Origin: Nonomuraea soli
GTDB lineage: Bacteria; Actinomycetota; Actinomycetes; Streptosporangiales; Streptosporangiaceae
Reading direction: 5' to 3'
Length of the DNA stretch: 64,000 nt
Assembly (NCBI RefSeq): GCF_013761175.1
Contig: NZ_JACDUR010000005.1
Span: forward strand, 32,873-96,872
Part shown: positions 17,045 through 25,714 of the stretch, piece after piece
How the letters are laid out: the number at the start of each line of letters is the position of its first letter
Position numbering within the stretch: position 1 is the stretch's first letter
Made by a program: the position numbers and the translations under genes
Notes under the pieces: model-generated
Database searches by the model: none
Seen by the model: only the letters and a program-made list of their open reading frames with translations
What the model was told of the DNA's origin: nothing

Positions 17045-17551
17045 TCAGGCGGCCGCCTCCAAATATTGTGCCCACTGCGGGTCGCCCAGCAGTTGCGCGC
17101 CGATGAGCCGCCAGTGCGCCCCGCGGGGGACGGCGGGTGCGACCCGCAGGGACCAGCCGAGTTCCTCCAGGAACTTGTCGGCCTTGCGGTGGTTGCAGGT
17201 CATGCACGACGCGACGCAGTTCTCCCACGTGTGGGGCCCGCCCTTGGAGCGCGGGATCACGTGGTCGATGGTCTCCGCTCGCTGGCCGCAGTAGGCGCAG
17301 CGGTAGTCGTCGCGGCGCATGAGCGCGGCTCTGGTGAGGGGGATCCGCGACCGGTAGGGGATGCGGACGTATCTTCGCAGCCGGATGACCGAGGGAACGT
17401 CGAGCGTGCAGGTCGCGGAGCGGAGGACCGCTCCTCTTCCGTCGCGGTGCACGACGTCGGCCTTCTCGCGCAGAACCAGAATGACCGCCCGGTGCAGTGA
17501 CAGGGTGGTCAGTGGCTCGTAGGTGGCGTTGAGCAGCAGGACTTGGCGCAT
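17045..17551 (-). CDS. HNH endonuclease
   Basis: A 168-aa member of the common actinobacterial stand-alone HNH family. The nuclease module is at residues about 85-130: the zinc pairs CAYC and CMTC, with the catalytic IDHVIPRSKGG and the WENC..CNHRKADK end. The N-terminal MRQVLLLNATYEPL and the Arg-rich middle are the usual extension of this family. Such genes are chromosomal and widespread, and their biological role is not established. There is no methylase next to it, so it is not an obvious restriction enzyme. Its start codon lies inside a small inverted repeat. Confidence 0.92.
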   Translation of the reverse strand: MRQVLLLNATYEPLTTLSLHRAVILVLREKADVVHRDGRGAVLRSATCTLDVPSVIRLRRYVRIPYRSRIPLTRAALMRRDDYRCAYCGQRAETIDHVIPRSKGGPHTWENCVASCMTCNHRKADKFLEELGWSLRVAPAVPRGAHWRLIGAQLLGDPQWAQYLEAAA

Positions 17552-17569
17552 CAGAGGTCACCCCTCTGA
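17551..17569 (-). promoter_or_regulatory. Inverted repeat over the HNH start region
   Basis: TCAGAGG and CCTCTGA (7-base arms, 5-base spacer) begin at the start codon and cover the purine-rich AGAGGGG that would be the ribosome-binding site. Folding would hide the site, so translational control is possible. Confidence 0.4.
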
Positions 17570-17591
17570 TGCCCGCGTATCAGAAACCAGG

Positions 17592-17613
17592 GGGACATGC
17601 CGCGGCATGCCCC
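17592..17613. promoter_or_regulatory. 22-base palindrome, candidate operator
   Basis: CATGCCGCGGCATG (17596-17609) is a perfect 14-base palindrome, extended by three more G:C pairs on each side after one mismatch. It lies 40 bases upstream of the HNH gene on its promoter side. Confidence 0.4.
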
Positions 17614-17867
17614 GAATTGCGGCCCCTCCTGGGACCCGGGCGACTCCATCACGTGGACCTCCGCCGGACGGCCCGACGGATGGGTACCACGGCACCGTCC
17701 TTCCCCAAGTCTGTCGTTACACGAGGGGTCCCCGCCACCGTTTATGCCATTGGAGACAGGTGCCCTGGGGTTTTATGCCCTGCCGACCGCACATTTACGC
17801 GCGCCCGACCAACGAGGTTCTGATAGCGTCTTGAGCCCTTTACCGCCACTTTACGGGGGTTACGATC
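17614..17867. other. Divergent intergenic region, no gene seen
   Basis: With the two inverted repeats before it this makes a 316-base gap between the HNH and lipoprotein genes. It contains TTTATGCC twice (near 17741 and 17772), but no convincing -35/-10 pair and no open frame with family resemblance. I could not match it to a known riboswitch. Confidence 0.4.
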
Positions 17868-18728
17868 ATGCGTCATTCTTTGGCGGCCGCCGCGATCAGC
17901 CTGGCCGTGCTGACGGGATGCGGGTCGCAGACGGGCGGAGGGCCGCAGATCAGCGCCACAACGGCACCCACCTCCCAGCCGCCGGTGGCCGCGGCCGAGC
18001 TGAAGAGCGCCGCCGAGGTCTCCGGTGTCATGGCCAGGAAGCTCGAGGAGCTCAAGAGCTTCCGCGCGACCATGAGCGGCACCAACGCGGGCCAGCCCAC
18101 CAGCGCCTCCATGGCCCTGGAGCTCGTGAGCCCCGGCACGTTCAACATCGAGACGACCACCGAGGTTCAGCCCGGCAAGAAGATGCGCATCCTGATCCTG
18201 CAGGAGGCCATCTACATCGAGACCCCGGCGGGCGAGCCCGAGCCCGAGCCCGGCAAGCCGTGGGTCAAGCTGCCCGCCGACAATCCGATGAGCAAGCTGT
18301 TCTCGCAGATCGGCAAGATGGCCGACCCGAGCCAGAGCGCCAGGATGGCCGGCGTGGGCGAGCTCACCGCCGCCGCGCCCGACGGCGACGACACGCGCTA
18401 CACCATCAAGATCGACATGTCGAAGGCCATGGCGACGCCCGAGATGGAGAAGATCCTCGAGGAGATGGTCGGCGGCGTCGCGGGCGGTACCTCCGGCGCC
18501 GACCCCAAGGCGGCGCTGGAGGCGATGAAGAAGTCGCTCGCAGGGGTCGTCATGACCTACGACGTGTGGATCGACGGGCAGGGGCTGCCCACCAAGGTCG
18601 CCACCAGGATGCCGATGGCCGGAGCGGAGCAGAACATCGAGATGACCTTCTCCGACTGGGGCAAGGTTCCGCCGATCACGGCGCCCCCGGCGGACAGGAT
18701 CTCCTCGGTCAATCCGTTCCAGCAGTAG
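17868..18728 (+). CDS. Lipoprotein of the LppX/LprAFG-like (LolA-fold) type
   Basis: A 286-aa secreted lipoprotein. The signal peptide ends with lipobox LTGC and lipidated C18, followed by a Thr/Pro-rich spacer to about residue 45. The body has the alternating strand pattern of LppX/LprG-like proteins: FRATMSGTN, YIETPAGE and PWVKLP early, then TYDVWIDGQGLPTKVATRM near the end. That fold carries lipids or glycolipids in mycobacteria; the cargo here is unknown. GGGGG lies about 8 bases before the ATG. The next gene has its own promoter. Confidence 0.82.
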   Translation: MRHSLAAAAISLAVLTGCGSQTGGGPQISATTAPTSQPPVAAAELKSAAEVSGVMARKLEELKSFRATMSGTNAGQPTSASMALELVSPGTFNIETTTEVQPGKKMRILILQEAIYIETPAGEPEPEPGKPWVKLPADNPMSKLFSQIGKMADPSQSARMAGVGELTAAAPDGDDTRYTIKIDMSKAMATPEMEKILEEMVGGVAGGTSGADPKAALEAMKKSLAGVVMTYDVWIDGQGLPTKVATRMPMAGAEQNIEMTFSDWGKVPPITAPPADRISSVNPFQQ

Positions 18729-18744
18729 TGTCGCAACCGGGCAG

Positions 18745-18750
18745 TAGGGT
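18745..18750 (+). promoter_or_regulatory. -10 box TAGGGT of a leaderless promoter
   Basis: TAGGGT is 6 bases before the ATG at 18757, in a gap of only 28 bases after the lipoprotein gene. Confidence 0.55.
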
Positions 18751-18756
18751 GCTGGC

Positions 18757-20793
18757 ATGTACCCAACTGCCCGCCGCGACGAGATCGTCGACACCCTGCA
18801 CGGCACGCCTGTCCCCGACCCCTACCGCTGGCTCGAAAACCCCGACGACCCCGAGGTCAAAGGGTGGCTGATGGCGCAGGAGGCGCTCTACCGGCAGGAG
18901 TTGGGTCCGCAGCGCTTCAAGGAGCGCATCGCGGAGTTGCTGAAGTCGGGTTCCGTGGGCGTGCCGGCTTGGCGGGGAGAGCGTCACTTCTTCTCCCGGC
19001 GCACTCCTGAGCAGGAGCACGCGGTCTACTACGCCGTGGAGGCCGACGGCACGGAGCGGGCGCTCATCGACCCGATGGCGCTCGACTCCTCCGGGCTGAC
19101 CACGCTCGACGCGGTGCAGCCCGACAAGGAGGGGCGCCTGCTGGCCTACCAGATCTCGGTGGGCGGCAACGAGGAGTCGGTGCTCTACGTCATCGACGTC
19201 GCCACCGGCGCCCAGGTCGAGGGCCCGATCGATCGCTGCCGCTACTCCCCGGTGGCGTGGCTGCCGGGCGGCGAGGCGTTCTACTACGTGCGCCGCCTGC
19301 CCGCGACCGAGGTGCCCGAGGGCGAGTCGCAGTTCCACCGTCGTGTCTACCTCCACCGGGTGGGCACCTCGACGGAGGACGACGTCATGATCTTCGGCGA
19401 GGGCCTGAAGATGACGAACTACTACGGTGTCTCGGTCTCCATGGACGGCCGCTGGCTGCTCGTCCAGGCCCACGAGGGCACCGCCCCGCGCAACGACGTG
19501 TGGGTGGCCGACCTGACGGCCTCGCCGATCGACCGCCCCGAGCTCGTGGTGGTGCAGGAGGGCGTCGACGCCCAGACCGGGCTGCACTTCGGCCGCGACG
19601 GCAGGCTCTACGTCTACACCGATCGCGACGCGCCGCGCGGGCGGGTCTGCGTCGCCGATCCGGCCTCCCCGACCGAGTGGACCGATCTCATCGCCGAGGA
19701 CTCCGAGGCGGTGCTGACCGACTTCGCGATCATGGACGACCTCGACCGGCCGGTCATGCTGGTCGGCTGGACCCGTCACGCCCTGTCCGAGATCTCCGTG
19801 CACGACCTGGCGACCGGCGAGCGCCTCGGCGAGGTGCCGACCCCCGGCCTCGGCACGATCGGCGGCATCTCCGAGCGCCCCGAGGGCGGCCACGAGGCGT
19901 GGTTCGGCTACACCGACAACACCACCCCGCCCACCATCCAGCGCTACGACGCCCGCACCGGCGAGACGAGCCTCTGGGCCGCCTCCCCCGGAGCGGTCGA
20001 GGTGCCCGAGGTCCGCACCGAGCAGGTGGCCTACCGCTCGAAGGACGGCACCGAGGTGCGCATGCTGGTGATCTCCCCGGTCGACGGCGAGGGACCGCGC
20101 CCGACGATCCTCGACGGCTACGGCGGCTTCGGCATCTCCATGACGCCCGGCTACTCCGCCACCATCCTGACCTGGGTCGAGGCCGGCGGCGTCTACGTCA
20201 TCTCCCAGCTGCGCGGCGGCGGCGAGGAGGGCGAGGAGTGGCACCGCGCGGGCATGCTCGGCAACAAGCAGAACGTCTTCGACGACTTCCACGCCGCCGC
20301 CGAGCACCTGATCGCCACCGGCGTCACCACCCGCGACCAGCTCGCCATCAACGGCGGCTCCAACGGCGGCCTGCTCGTCGGCGCCGCCCTCACCCAGCGT
20401 CCCGACCTGTACAAGGCGGTGGCCTGCTCGGCGCCGCTGCTCGACATGGTGCGCTACGAGCTGTTCGGCCTGGGCGCCACGTGGAACGTGGAGTACGGCT
20501 CGGCGGAGGACCCCGAGGGATTCGGGTGGCTGCACGCCTACTCGCCCTACCACCACGTGCGCGAGGGCGTGGCGTACCCCGCGGTGCTCTTCACGGTCTT
20601 CCAGTCCGACACCCGGGTGCACCCGCTGCACGCGTGGAAGATGTGCGCGGCGCTGCAGCACGCCACCTCGGGCCAGGGTCCGATCCTGCTGCGCAGCGAG
20701 ACCGAGGTGGGTCACGGCGCCCGCTCGGTCAGCCGTACGGTTGACCTGTCCGCCGACCGGCTCACCTTCCTCGCCCGGCACACGGGCCTGTGA
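18757..20793 (+). CDS. Prolyl oligopeptidase (S9 family)
   Basis: A 678-aa cytoplasmic serine peptidase that cuts short peptides after proline. The N-terminal PDPYRWLEN motif and a beta-propeller (about 70-400) lead to the alpha/beta-hydrolase domain. The triad is S535 in GGSNGG, D618 in SDTRVHP and H653 in VGHGARS. There is no signal peptide. Its GTGA end overlaps the NUDIX gene by 4 bases, so the two are translationally coupled, and the AraC gene follows in the same way. A leaderless promoter box is in front. Confidence 0.95.
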   Translation: MYPTARRDEIVDTLHGTPVPDPYRWLENPDDPEVKGWLMAQEALYRQELGPQRFKERIAELLKSGSVGVPAWRGERHFFSRRTPEQEHAVYYAVEADGTERALIDPMALDSSGLTTLDAVQPDKEGRLLAYQISVGGNEESVLYVIDVATGAQVEGPIDRCRYSPVAWLPGGEAFYYVRRLPATEVPEGESQFHRRVYLHRVGTSTEDDVMIFGEGLKMTNYYGVSVSMDGRWLLVQAHEGTAPRNDVWVADLTASPIDRPELVVVQEGVDAQTGLHFGRDGRLYVYTDRDAPRGRVCVADPASPTEWTDLIAEDSEAVLTDFAIMDDLDRPVMLVGWTRHALSEISVHDLATGERLGEVPTPGLGTIGGISERPEGGHEAWFGYTDNTTPPTIQRYDARTGETSLWAASPGAVEVPEVRTEQVAYRSKDGTEVRMLVISPVDGEGPRPTILDGYGGFGISMTPGYSATILTWVEAGGVYVISQLRGGGEEGEEWHRAGMLGNKQNVFDDFHAAAEHLIATGVTTRDQLAINGGSNGGLLVGAALTQRPDLYKAVACSAPLLDMVRYELFGLGATWNVEYGSAEDPEGFGWLHAYSPYHHVREGVAYPAVLFTVFQSDTRVHPLHAWKMCAALQHATSGQGPILLRSETEVGHGARSVSRTVDLSADRLTFLARHTGL

Positions 20794-21263
20794 CCGGGCG
20801 CAAGCGCAGGATGGCGGCCTACGCCGTCGTCCTGCGCGGGCAGGAGATCCTGCTGACCCGTTACGTCGGCATCGACGAGAAGCACTGGACCATGCCCGGC
20901 GGCGGGGTGGAGTTCGGCGAGCATCCGCACGACACCGTGGTGCGCGAGCTCGCCGAGGAGACCGGCTACCGGATCGAGGTCGACGGCCTCCTGGGCGTCG
21001 ACTCGATCGAGTGGGAGATGCCCAGCGGCGCCGGCAGGCTCCACAGCCTGCGCCTCTACTACGCCGCCCACATCGTGGGCGGCGAGTTGCGCAACGAGGT
21101 GGGCGGCAGCAGCGACCTGGCCGCCTGGTTCCCGCTCGACCAGATCACCGGCCTCGACCGGTCGTCGTCGGTGGAGAGCGCCCTGCGTTTCCACGCCGAG
21201 CGGCCCCCGACCGGGCAGCTGGCTTTCGACAGGCCGCAGGAAAGAGTCATCCTGGGAACATGA
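20790..21263 (+). CDS. NUDIX hydrolase
   Basis: A 157-aa pyrophosphohydrolase with a full Nudix box: G, five residues, E, seven residues, REL, A, EE, T, GY, starting at GGGVEFGE around residue 32. It hydrolyses a nucleoside diphosphate linked to some other group; the substrate cannot be told. The GTG start overlaps the peptidase stop by 4 bases, and its own stop overlaps the next ATG by 4 bases. It is therefore the middle gene of a three-gene coupled operon. Confidence 0.92.
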   Translation: MTGRKRRMAAYAVVLRGQEILLTRYVGIDEKHWTMPGGGVEFGEHPHDTVVRELAEETGYRIEVDGLLGVDSIEWEMPSGAGRLHSLRLYYAAHIVGGELRNEVGGSSDLAAWFPLDQITGLDRSSSVESALRFHAERPPTGQLAFDRPQERVILGT

Positions 21264-22045
21264 GCGAGTTGCGTATGGTCGCACGCACGCCGGGTCCGGC
21301 GCTGCGGCCGTACGTGACGGACCTGGTGGCCTATCGCGAGGAGTATCCGGAGCCTCGGGCGCGCACCGAATACCCCTTCCCGGGGGCGGTGCTGATCATC
21401 GGGCTGGCGGCGCCCATGCACGTCGGCGGCGTGCCGTACACCTCGTTCACCGGCGGGCTGAGCGACCGCGCGTCCGGCACGCTGGTCAGCGGCGCGGCCG
21501 AGGGCGTGGAGGCGCGGCTCAGCCCGCTGGGCGCGCGCCGGCTGTTCGGGGTGCCGATGGGCGAGCTGACCAACGTGATCCTTCCCGCCGAGGACCTGCT
21601 CGGGCCCTGGTTCCGTACGGCTGCCGCCAGGCTGGCCGAGACCGGCTCGTGGGAGCGGCGGCTGGAGCTGGCCGAGCGTATGCTCACCGCGCACATCCAC
21701 GAGCGGCCGGAGCTGGGGCCGCAGGTTCCGTGGGCGTGGGCGCAGTTGCTCGGGTCGGCGGGCGGGGTCTCCATCGCCTCGCTCGCCGAGTCGCTGGGCT
21801 GGAGCCACCGGCATCTGGTGGCGCGTTTCCACGACGAGGTCGGGCTGACGCCGAAGACCGCGGCCCGGATGATCAGGTTCAGCAGGGCGATGCGGCTGCT
21901 GCGTGCCGGGCTGCCGCCGGCGCTGGTGGCGGCCGAGGCGGGCTTCTACGACCAGGCGCACCTCAACCGCGACTTCCGCGCGTTCGCCGGGGCGCCGCCC
22001 GGAGTTGTCGCGGCGGGCTTCACCGCGGTGCCTCAGCCGGTCTGA
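21260..22045 (+). CDS. AraC-family transcriptional regulator
   Basis: A 261-aa regulator. The C-terminal 100 residues are the AraC double helix-turn-helix. The first HTH is VSIASLAESLGWSHRHLVARF and the second region ends in AEAGFYDQAHLNRDFR. The N-terminal 150 residues are a cupin-like sensing domain. Its ATG overlaps the NUDIX stop. The likely target is its own operon, but no operator can be named. The last 26 bases overlap the convergent membrane-protein gene. Confidence 0.92.
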   Translation: MSELRMVARTPGPALRPYVTDLVAYREEYPEPRARTEYPFPGAVLIIGLAAPMHVGGVPYTSFTGGLSDRASGTLVSGAAEGVEARLSPLGARRLFGVPMGELTNVILPAEDLLGPWFRTAAARLAETGSWERRLELAERMLTAHIHERPELGPQVPWAWAQLLGSAGGVSIASLAESLGWSHRHLVARFHDEVGLTPKTAARMIRFSRAMRLLRAGLPPALVAAEAGFYDQAHLNRDFRAFAGAPPGVVAAGFTAVPQPV

Positions 22046-23087
22046 CGGCACGGGGGCTCCAGGCGAAGGCGAAGGTCGTCTCCGGCGGGATCAGCCCGTG
22101 GAGCCGGATCTCGTTGCTGTACAGCCCGATGGTCGAGCGCGAGGTGGGCCCGAAGACCGGCACCAGGGTGTAGTCGTCGAAGTTGAGCATGCGGAAGGTG
22201 AGGTCGGTGGTGCGCGCCGAGGCGTGCCACACGTAGGCGTCGTGGGTTTCGGCCAGCTGCCGGTGGGTGTAGACGATCCTGGCCTTCTCCTGCGGGTGCA
22301 GTTGCAGCGAGCAGTAGAGGTCGAAGCGCATCGAGACCTTGCCGTGCAGGCTCTCCGAGAGCACGACGTTGCGGATCTCCGGGTTGATGTGCTCGCGTTC
22401 GTGCCCGGGCACCTCCACCTGCAGCGTCGGCGTGATCATCTCCTCGATCCAGCGCATCTGCTGCTGGAAGGTCAGCTGCCCGGCCCGGTAGCGGCGGGTC
22501 AGCTCGGTGTCGTGCGGCACCAGCGCGAAGAAGGAGTGGATGATGCCGCTGCCGTTGATGGGCAGCGGTTTGCGGCTCAGATTGGGCGCCGTCGAATAGC
22601 TGATGCGGGATTCGAGGGGAAGCACGGAGGCGGCGAGCGGGAAGTCCTGTTCGAACGGCTCGCTCAGCACATCGCGGCACGGGGTGAGCTCCACCGAGTA
22701 ATCGCTTCGCGCCGGAGCGCTCAACATGGTGGTCAGCCATTCGACGGCGCCGTCGACTCCGGGGTCGTGCTTGAAACGCGCGGTGGCCACCAGGCGCATC
22801 TGCTCGGTGAGCGCGTCGGGGCTCATCTTGCGCAGGTAGTCGGGGCTGGAGGTGAGCGAGGTGACGACTTCCTCCCTGGCCCAGCGCTTGAGGTTGATGG
22901 TTTCCAGGATGAGCGCTATCGCACCGGCCTGGAATAACGTCTCGCCGAGCATCTCCAGATTGGCGGCCAGTTTGTTCGGGGTGTCACCGATCGCATACAG
23001 GAAAACAATGTCTCCCACGAGCACCAGAAGAATGCAGAGGGAGACGACGTAGTTGCGCACGATCCCGCGATACAGGCCCTCTGCCAC
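22020..23087 (-). CDS. Two-helix membrane protein of unknown function (355 aa)
   Basis: I do not recognise the family. Two transmembrane helices lie at the N-terminus (about 13-33, VVSLCILLVLVGDIVFLYAI, and 46-62). About 290 cytosolic residues follow, predicted mostly beta in the second half, with no catalytic motif that I can see. The layout suggests a membrane-tethered sensor or effector. The GTG start has AGGGGG 5 bases upstream. It faces lysA across a 190-base, comparatively AT-rich promoter region. Codon use matches the window. Confidence 0.8.
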   Translation of the reverse strand: MAEGLYRGIVRNYVVSLCILLVLVGDIVFLYAIGDTPNKLAANLEMLGETLFQAGAIALILETINLKRWAREEVVTSLTSSPDYLRKMSPDALTEQMRLVATARFKHDPGVDGAVEWLTTMLSAPARSDYSVELTPCRDVLSEPFEQDFPLAASVLPLESRISYSTAPNLSRKPLPINGSGIIHSFFALVPHDTELTRRYRAGQLTFQQQMRWIEEMITPTLQVEVPGHEREHINPEIRNVVLSESLHGKVSMRFDLYCSLQLHPQEKARIVYTHRQLAETHDAYVWHASARTTDLTFRMLNFDDYTLVPVFGPTSRSTIGLYSNEIRLHGLIPPETTFAFAWSPRAVRPAEAPR

Positions 23088-23277
23088 ACGAACCCCCTGC
23101 GCCCCGGCGAATGCTGAGCATCGCTAAATTGTCCTTCCACGATATCTAAAACGAGCGGGCGGGCGCGCGGCCAATTTCGGCCTTTCCCATCGCCTAGAGT
23201 TGGACGTGGGACTGCGTTCGGCAGCACTAAATGACAATATTGGCGATTTTGTGTCGTCCGAAAATAGGGAGGCTGCG

Positions 23278-24531
23278 GTGCGACCTTTCACCTACGAGCA
23301 GGGCCGGCTCTGCGTGGACAAGGTGCCGGTCGACGATGTGGTGGGCGGCGTGGGCACCCCGGCCTACGTCTACTCCCTCGACGCCATGGCGGCCGCCTAT
23401 CGCACCCTCCAGGAAGCCTTCGCCGAGTTCTCGCCGGAGATCTTCTACTCGGTCAAGGCCAATTCCAACCTTGCGGTCCTGCGCCGTCTGCGGTCGCTGG
23501 GGGCCGGATTCGACGTGGTCAGCGGCGGCGAGCTGACGAGGGTGCTGGCCGCCGGGGGTGACCCCGCGCGCATCAGCTTCGCCGGAGTGGCCAAGACCGC
23601 CGAGGAGCTGGAGCTCTCGGTCAAGCATGACGTCATCGTGCACGTGGAGTCGGCCGACGAGGTGCCGCGCCTTCAGGAGGCGGCGGCCGCCCAGGGCGCG
23701 CGGGTACGGTTCGGCATCCGCATCAATCCGGGCGTCAAGGTCGACACCCTGGTGCACATGCAGACCGGCAGCGACCGCGCCAAGTTCGGCGTCGTGCCTC
23801 AGGTCGCCAGGGCCATCGTCGACCGGGTCGCCGCCGGCGAGTTCCCCGACCTGCGCCTGGCGGGCGTGCACATGCACGTCGGCTCGATGATCCCCAACCC
23901 CGGCGACATGGTCAGGGCCGCCGAGACCCTGGTCGAGGTGCTCTCGTACGGCCAGGGCCGGGGCCTGACCGGCATGCGGCGCCTCGACCTGGGCGGCGGC
24001 TTCCCCATCTCCTACGGCCCGATGGACGAGGCCCCCGACGTGCCCGTCCCCGCCGACTTCGCCGCCGCCCTCGCGCCCCTGCTCCGCTCGGCCGACGCCG
24101 ACCTGGTGCTGGAGCCCGGCCGTTTCGTCGCCGGCGCGGCCGGGGCGCTGATCACGCGGGTCATGCTCAACAAGGACCCGGCCGGGCGCCGCATGGTGGT
24201 CGTCGACACCGGCATGCACCATTTCGTACGGCCGGCGTTGTACCAGGCCGGCCACCAGATCGTCCCGGTCGTCCAGGCCCCCGGCGCCGGGCCCACCGAG
24301 GTGGTCGGGCCGATCTGCGAGTCGACCGACCGGCTCGCCCCCGCGGCCGAGCTCCCGCTGCTGCGGCCCGGCGACCTGCTGGCGGTGCTCGACACCGGGG
24401 CCTACGGGATGGTCATGGCCTCCAACTACAACAACCAGCCCCGTCCGCCGGAGATCGTGGTGGAGGGCGGGCGGGCCCGCGTGGCCCGCCGCAGGGAGAC
24501 CTGGCAGGACCAGCTGGTCTTCGAGGAGTGA
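23278..24531 (+). CDS. lysA: Diaminopimelate decarboxylase-type PLP enzyme
   Basis: Decarboxylates meso-diaminopimelate to lysine, 417 aa, fold type III. PLP is bound by K60 in FYSVKANSN. Also visible are HMHVGSM, the phosphate-binding LDLGGGFP, the LEPGRF substrate arginine and CESTD at the dimer interface. It resembles the short bacterial LysA form, so a related decarboxylase (ornithine type) or a second lysA copy is possible. GTG at 23278 is preferred over an upstream in-frame ATG at 23200 because GGGAGG lies 5 bases before it and the protein then starts in the usual place. Confidence 0.85.
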   Translation: MRPFTYEQGRLCVDKVPVDDVVGGVGTPAYVYSLDAMAAAYRTLQEAFAEFSPEIFYSVKANSNLAVLRRLRSLGAGFDVVSGGELTRVLAAGGDPARISFAGVAKTAEELELSVKHDVIVHVESADEVPRLQEAAAAQGARVRFGIRINPGVKVDTLVHMQTGSDRAKFGVVPQVARAIVDRVAAGEFPDLRLAGVHMHVGSMIPNPGDMVRAAETLVEVLSYGQGRGLTGMRRLDLGGGFPISYGPMDEAPDVPVPADFAAALAPLLRSADADLVLEPGRFVAGAAGALITRVMLNKDPAGRRMVVVDTGMHHFVRPALYQAGHQIVPVVQAPGAGPTEVVGPICESTDRLAPAAELPLLRPGDLLAVLDTGAYGMVMASNYNNQPRPPEIVVEGGRARVARRRETWQDQLVFEE

Positions 24532-24624
24532 GGGCCGGGCTGAGCCGCTCGATGAGGCCTACCGTGTCCCCGTCTGGCGAGGGATTCGGCGCTGATCAAG
24601 CTCATATGTTGTCGTCCCAATGGC

Positions 24625-24630
24625 TAATGT
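24625..24630 (+). promoter_or_regulatory. -10 box TAATGT of a leaderless promoter
   Basis: TAATGT is 6 bases before the ATG at 24637; there is no ribosome-binding site. Confidence 0.55.
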
Positions 24631-24636
24631 CCTGCT

Positions 24637-25236
24637 ATGACCGACATCGTGGCGTTCAATCGCCGCTCCGTTCAGGCCACCGTGGCCGTCGTCGAGCAGA
24701 TCACCACGGCCGACCTGGACCTGCCCACCCCCTGCTCCGAGTGGACCGTTCGCGACCTGCTCGAACACCACATCGTCCAGAACCACGGCTTCGCCTTCGC
24801 CGCCACGGGTGAGCGGTCGGAGCTCTCACTGTGGCAGCCGAAACCCCTCGGCGGCGACCACGTCGCCGAGTACGCCGCCTCCGCCGAGGCGGTGAACCAG
24901 GCGTTCGCCGTCCCAGGCGTCACCGAGGTCGGGTTCTGGCTGCCCGAATTCAGCTCGCGGGTGAGCTTCAAGGGGCAGCAGGCGATCGGCTTCCACTTCA
25001 TCGACTGCGTCGTGCACGCATGGGACCTGGCCAGGGCGGTGGGCGCCGATCCCCGCATCGACGAGGACCTGGCCGAGGCCTGCCTGCCGATCGCGCGAGC
25101 CGTACCCGACGCTCCCGAGACCCGGGGGCCCGGCAAGGCCTTCCACGCGGGCCTCGCGGCCGACGACGACGCCCCCGCGCTCGACCGGGTGCTGGCCATG
25201 CTCGGCCGCTCGCCCTCGTGGAGCCCCGCCCGATAG
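24637..25236 (+). CDS. TIGR03086-type DinB-like metal-binding protein
   Basis: A 199-aa four-helix protein of the mycothiol-dependent maleylpyruvate isomerase/DinB superfamily. The conserved start reads TADLDLPTPCSEWTVRDLLEHH, with the first metal histidine there and the later ones in FHFIDCVVHAWDLARA. Members use a divalent metal and probably mycothiol; the substrate is unknown. It is a single gene with a leaderless promoter box, ahead of a convergent VOC gene. Confidence 0.88.
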   Translation: MTDIVAFNRRSVQATVAVVEQITTADLDLPTPCSEWTVRDLLEHHIVQNHGFAFAATGERSELSLWQPKPLGGDHVAEYAASAEAVNQAFAVPGVTEVGFWLPEFSSRVSFKGQQAIGFHFIDCVVHAWDLARAVGADPRIDEDLAEACLPIARAVPDAPETRGPGKAFHAGLAADDDAPALDRVLAMLGRSPSWSPAR

Positions 25237-25284
25237 AGGGAGCCCCGGCCGTTAGAGGGAGCCCCGCCCGGTAGCGGGTGCGTG

Positions 25285-25635
25285 TCAGGGCCGGTAGGTG
25301 CCGAACCACCACTGGTTGCCCTCGGGATCGGTGCAGCCGTAGTCACGGGAGCCGTACGGCTGGTCCACCGGTTCCATCGTGATGTGCGCGCCGGCGGCCC
25401 TGGCATGGTCGTGGTGGGCGTCGACGTCCTCGACCGCGACGTAGACGCCGGGGCCGCCCGGCTTGCCGATGCCGAGCATGAACTTGTCGTCGCCCGCGAC
25501 GAGCTCGACGTGGTTGACCACGCCCTCGTCGTTCTTGGACACCTCGTGCACCGCGAACCCGAAGGCCGAGGTCAGGAAGTCGACGGCGGCTGCGCAGTCC
25601 TGGTAGCGGACCAGCGCGTATACGGTCTGTTTCAT
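25285..25635 (-). CDS. VOC-family (glyoxalase/bleomycin-resistance fold) protein
   Basis: A 116-aa protein with the paired beta-alpha-beta-beta-beta modules of the vicinal oxygen chelate fold. It starts with an ALVRYQDCAAAVDFLTSAFGF-like N-terminal module and ends in YGCTDPEGNQWWFGTY. It is close to the phnB/YdfO-like stand-alone group. Enzyme activity is unknown. ATG at 25635 has GGGGGAGGA about 9 bases upstream. The start is divergent from the LLM oxidoreductase. Confidence 0.85.
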   Translation of the reverse strand: MKQTVYALVRYQDCAAAVDFLTSAFGFAVHEVSKNDEGVVNHVELVAGDDKFMLGIGKPGGPGVYVAVEDVDAHHDHARAAGAHITMEPVDQPYGSRDYGCTDPEGNQWWFGTYRP

Positions 25636-25714
25636 ACCGTGATCCTCCCCCGGTCCGCCCCGGGCCGTCTTGGAAGAATCTGACGTGTCGGTGGCGCATG
25701 ACATCGTCGGAGTC

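Noticed and set aside
17523..17834. Small plus-strand frames in the HNH-lipoprotein gap
   Set aside because: No ribosome site, no family resemblance, and they overlap the palindrome.
17614..17867. Possible c-di-AMP (ydaO-type) riboswitch in the lipoprotein leader
   Set aside because: I looked for the conserved core and could not find it.
18709..20781. 690-aa minus-strand frame
   Set aside because: Antisense to prolyl oligopeptidase; composition typical of high-GC shadow frames.
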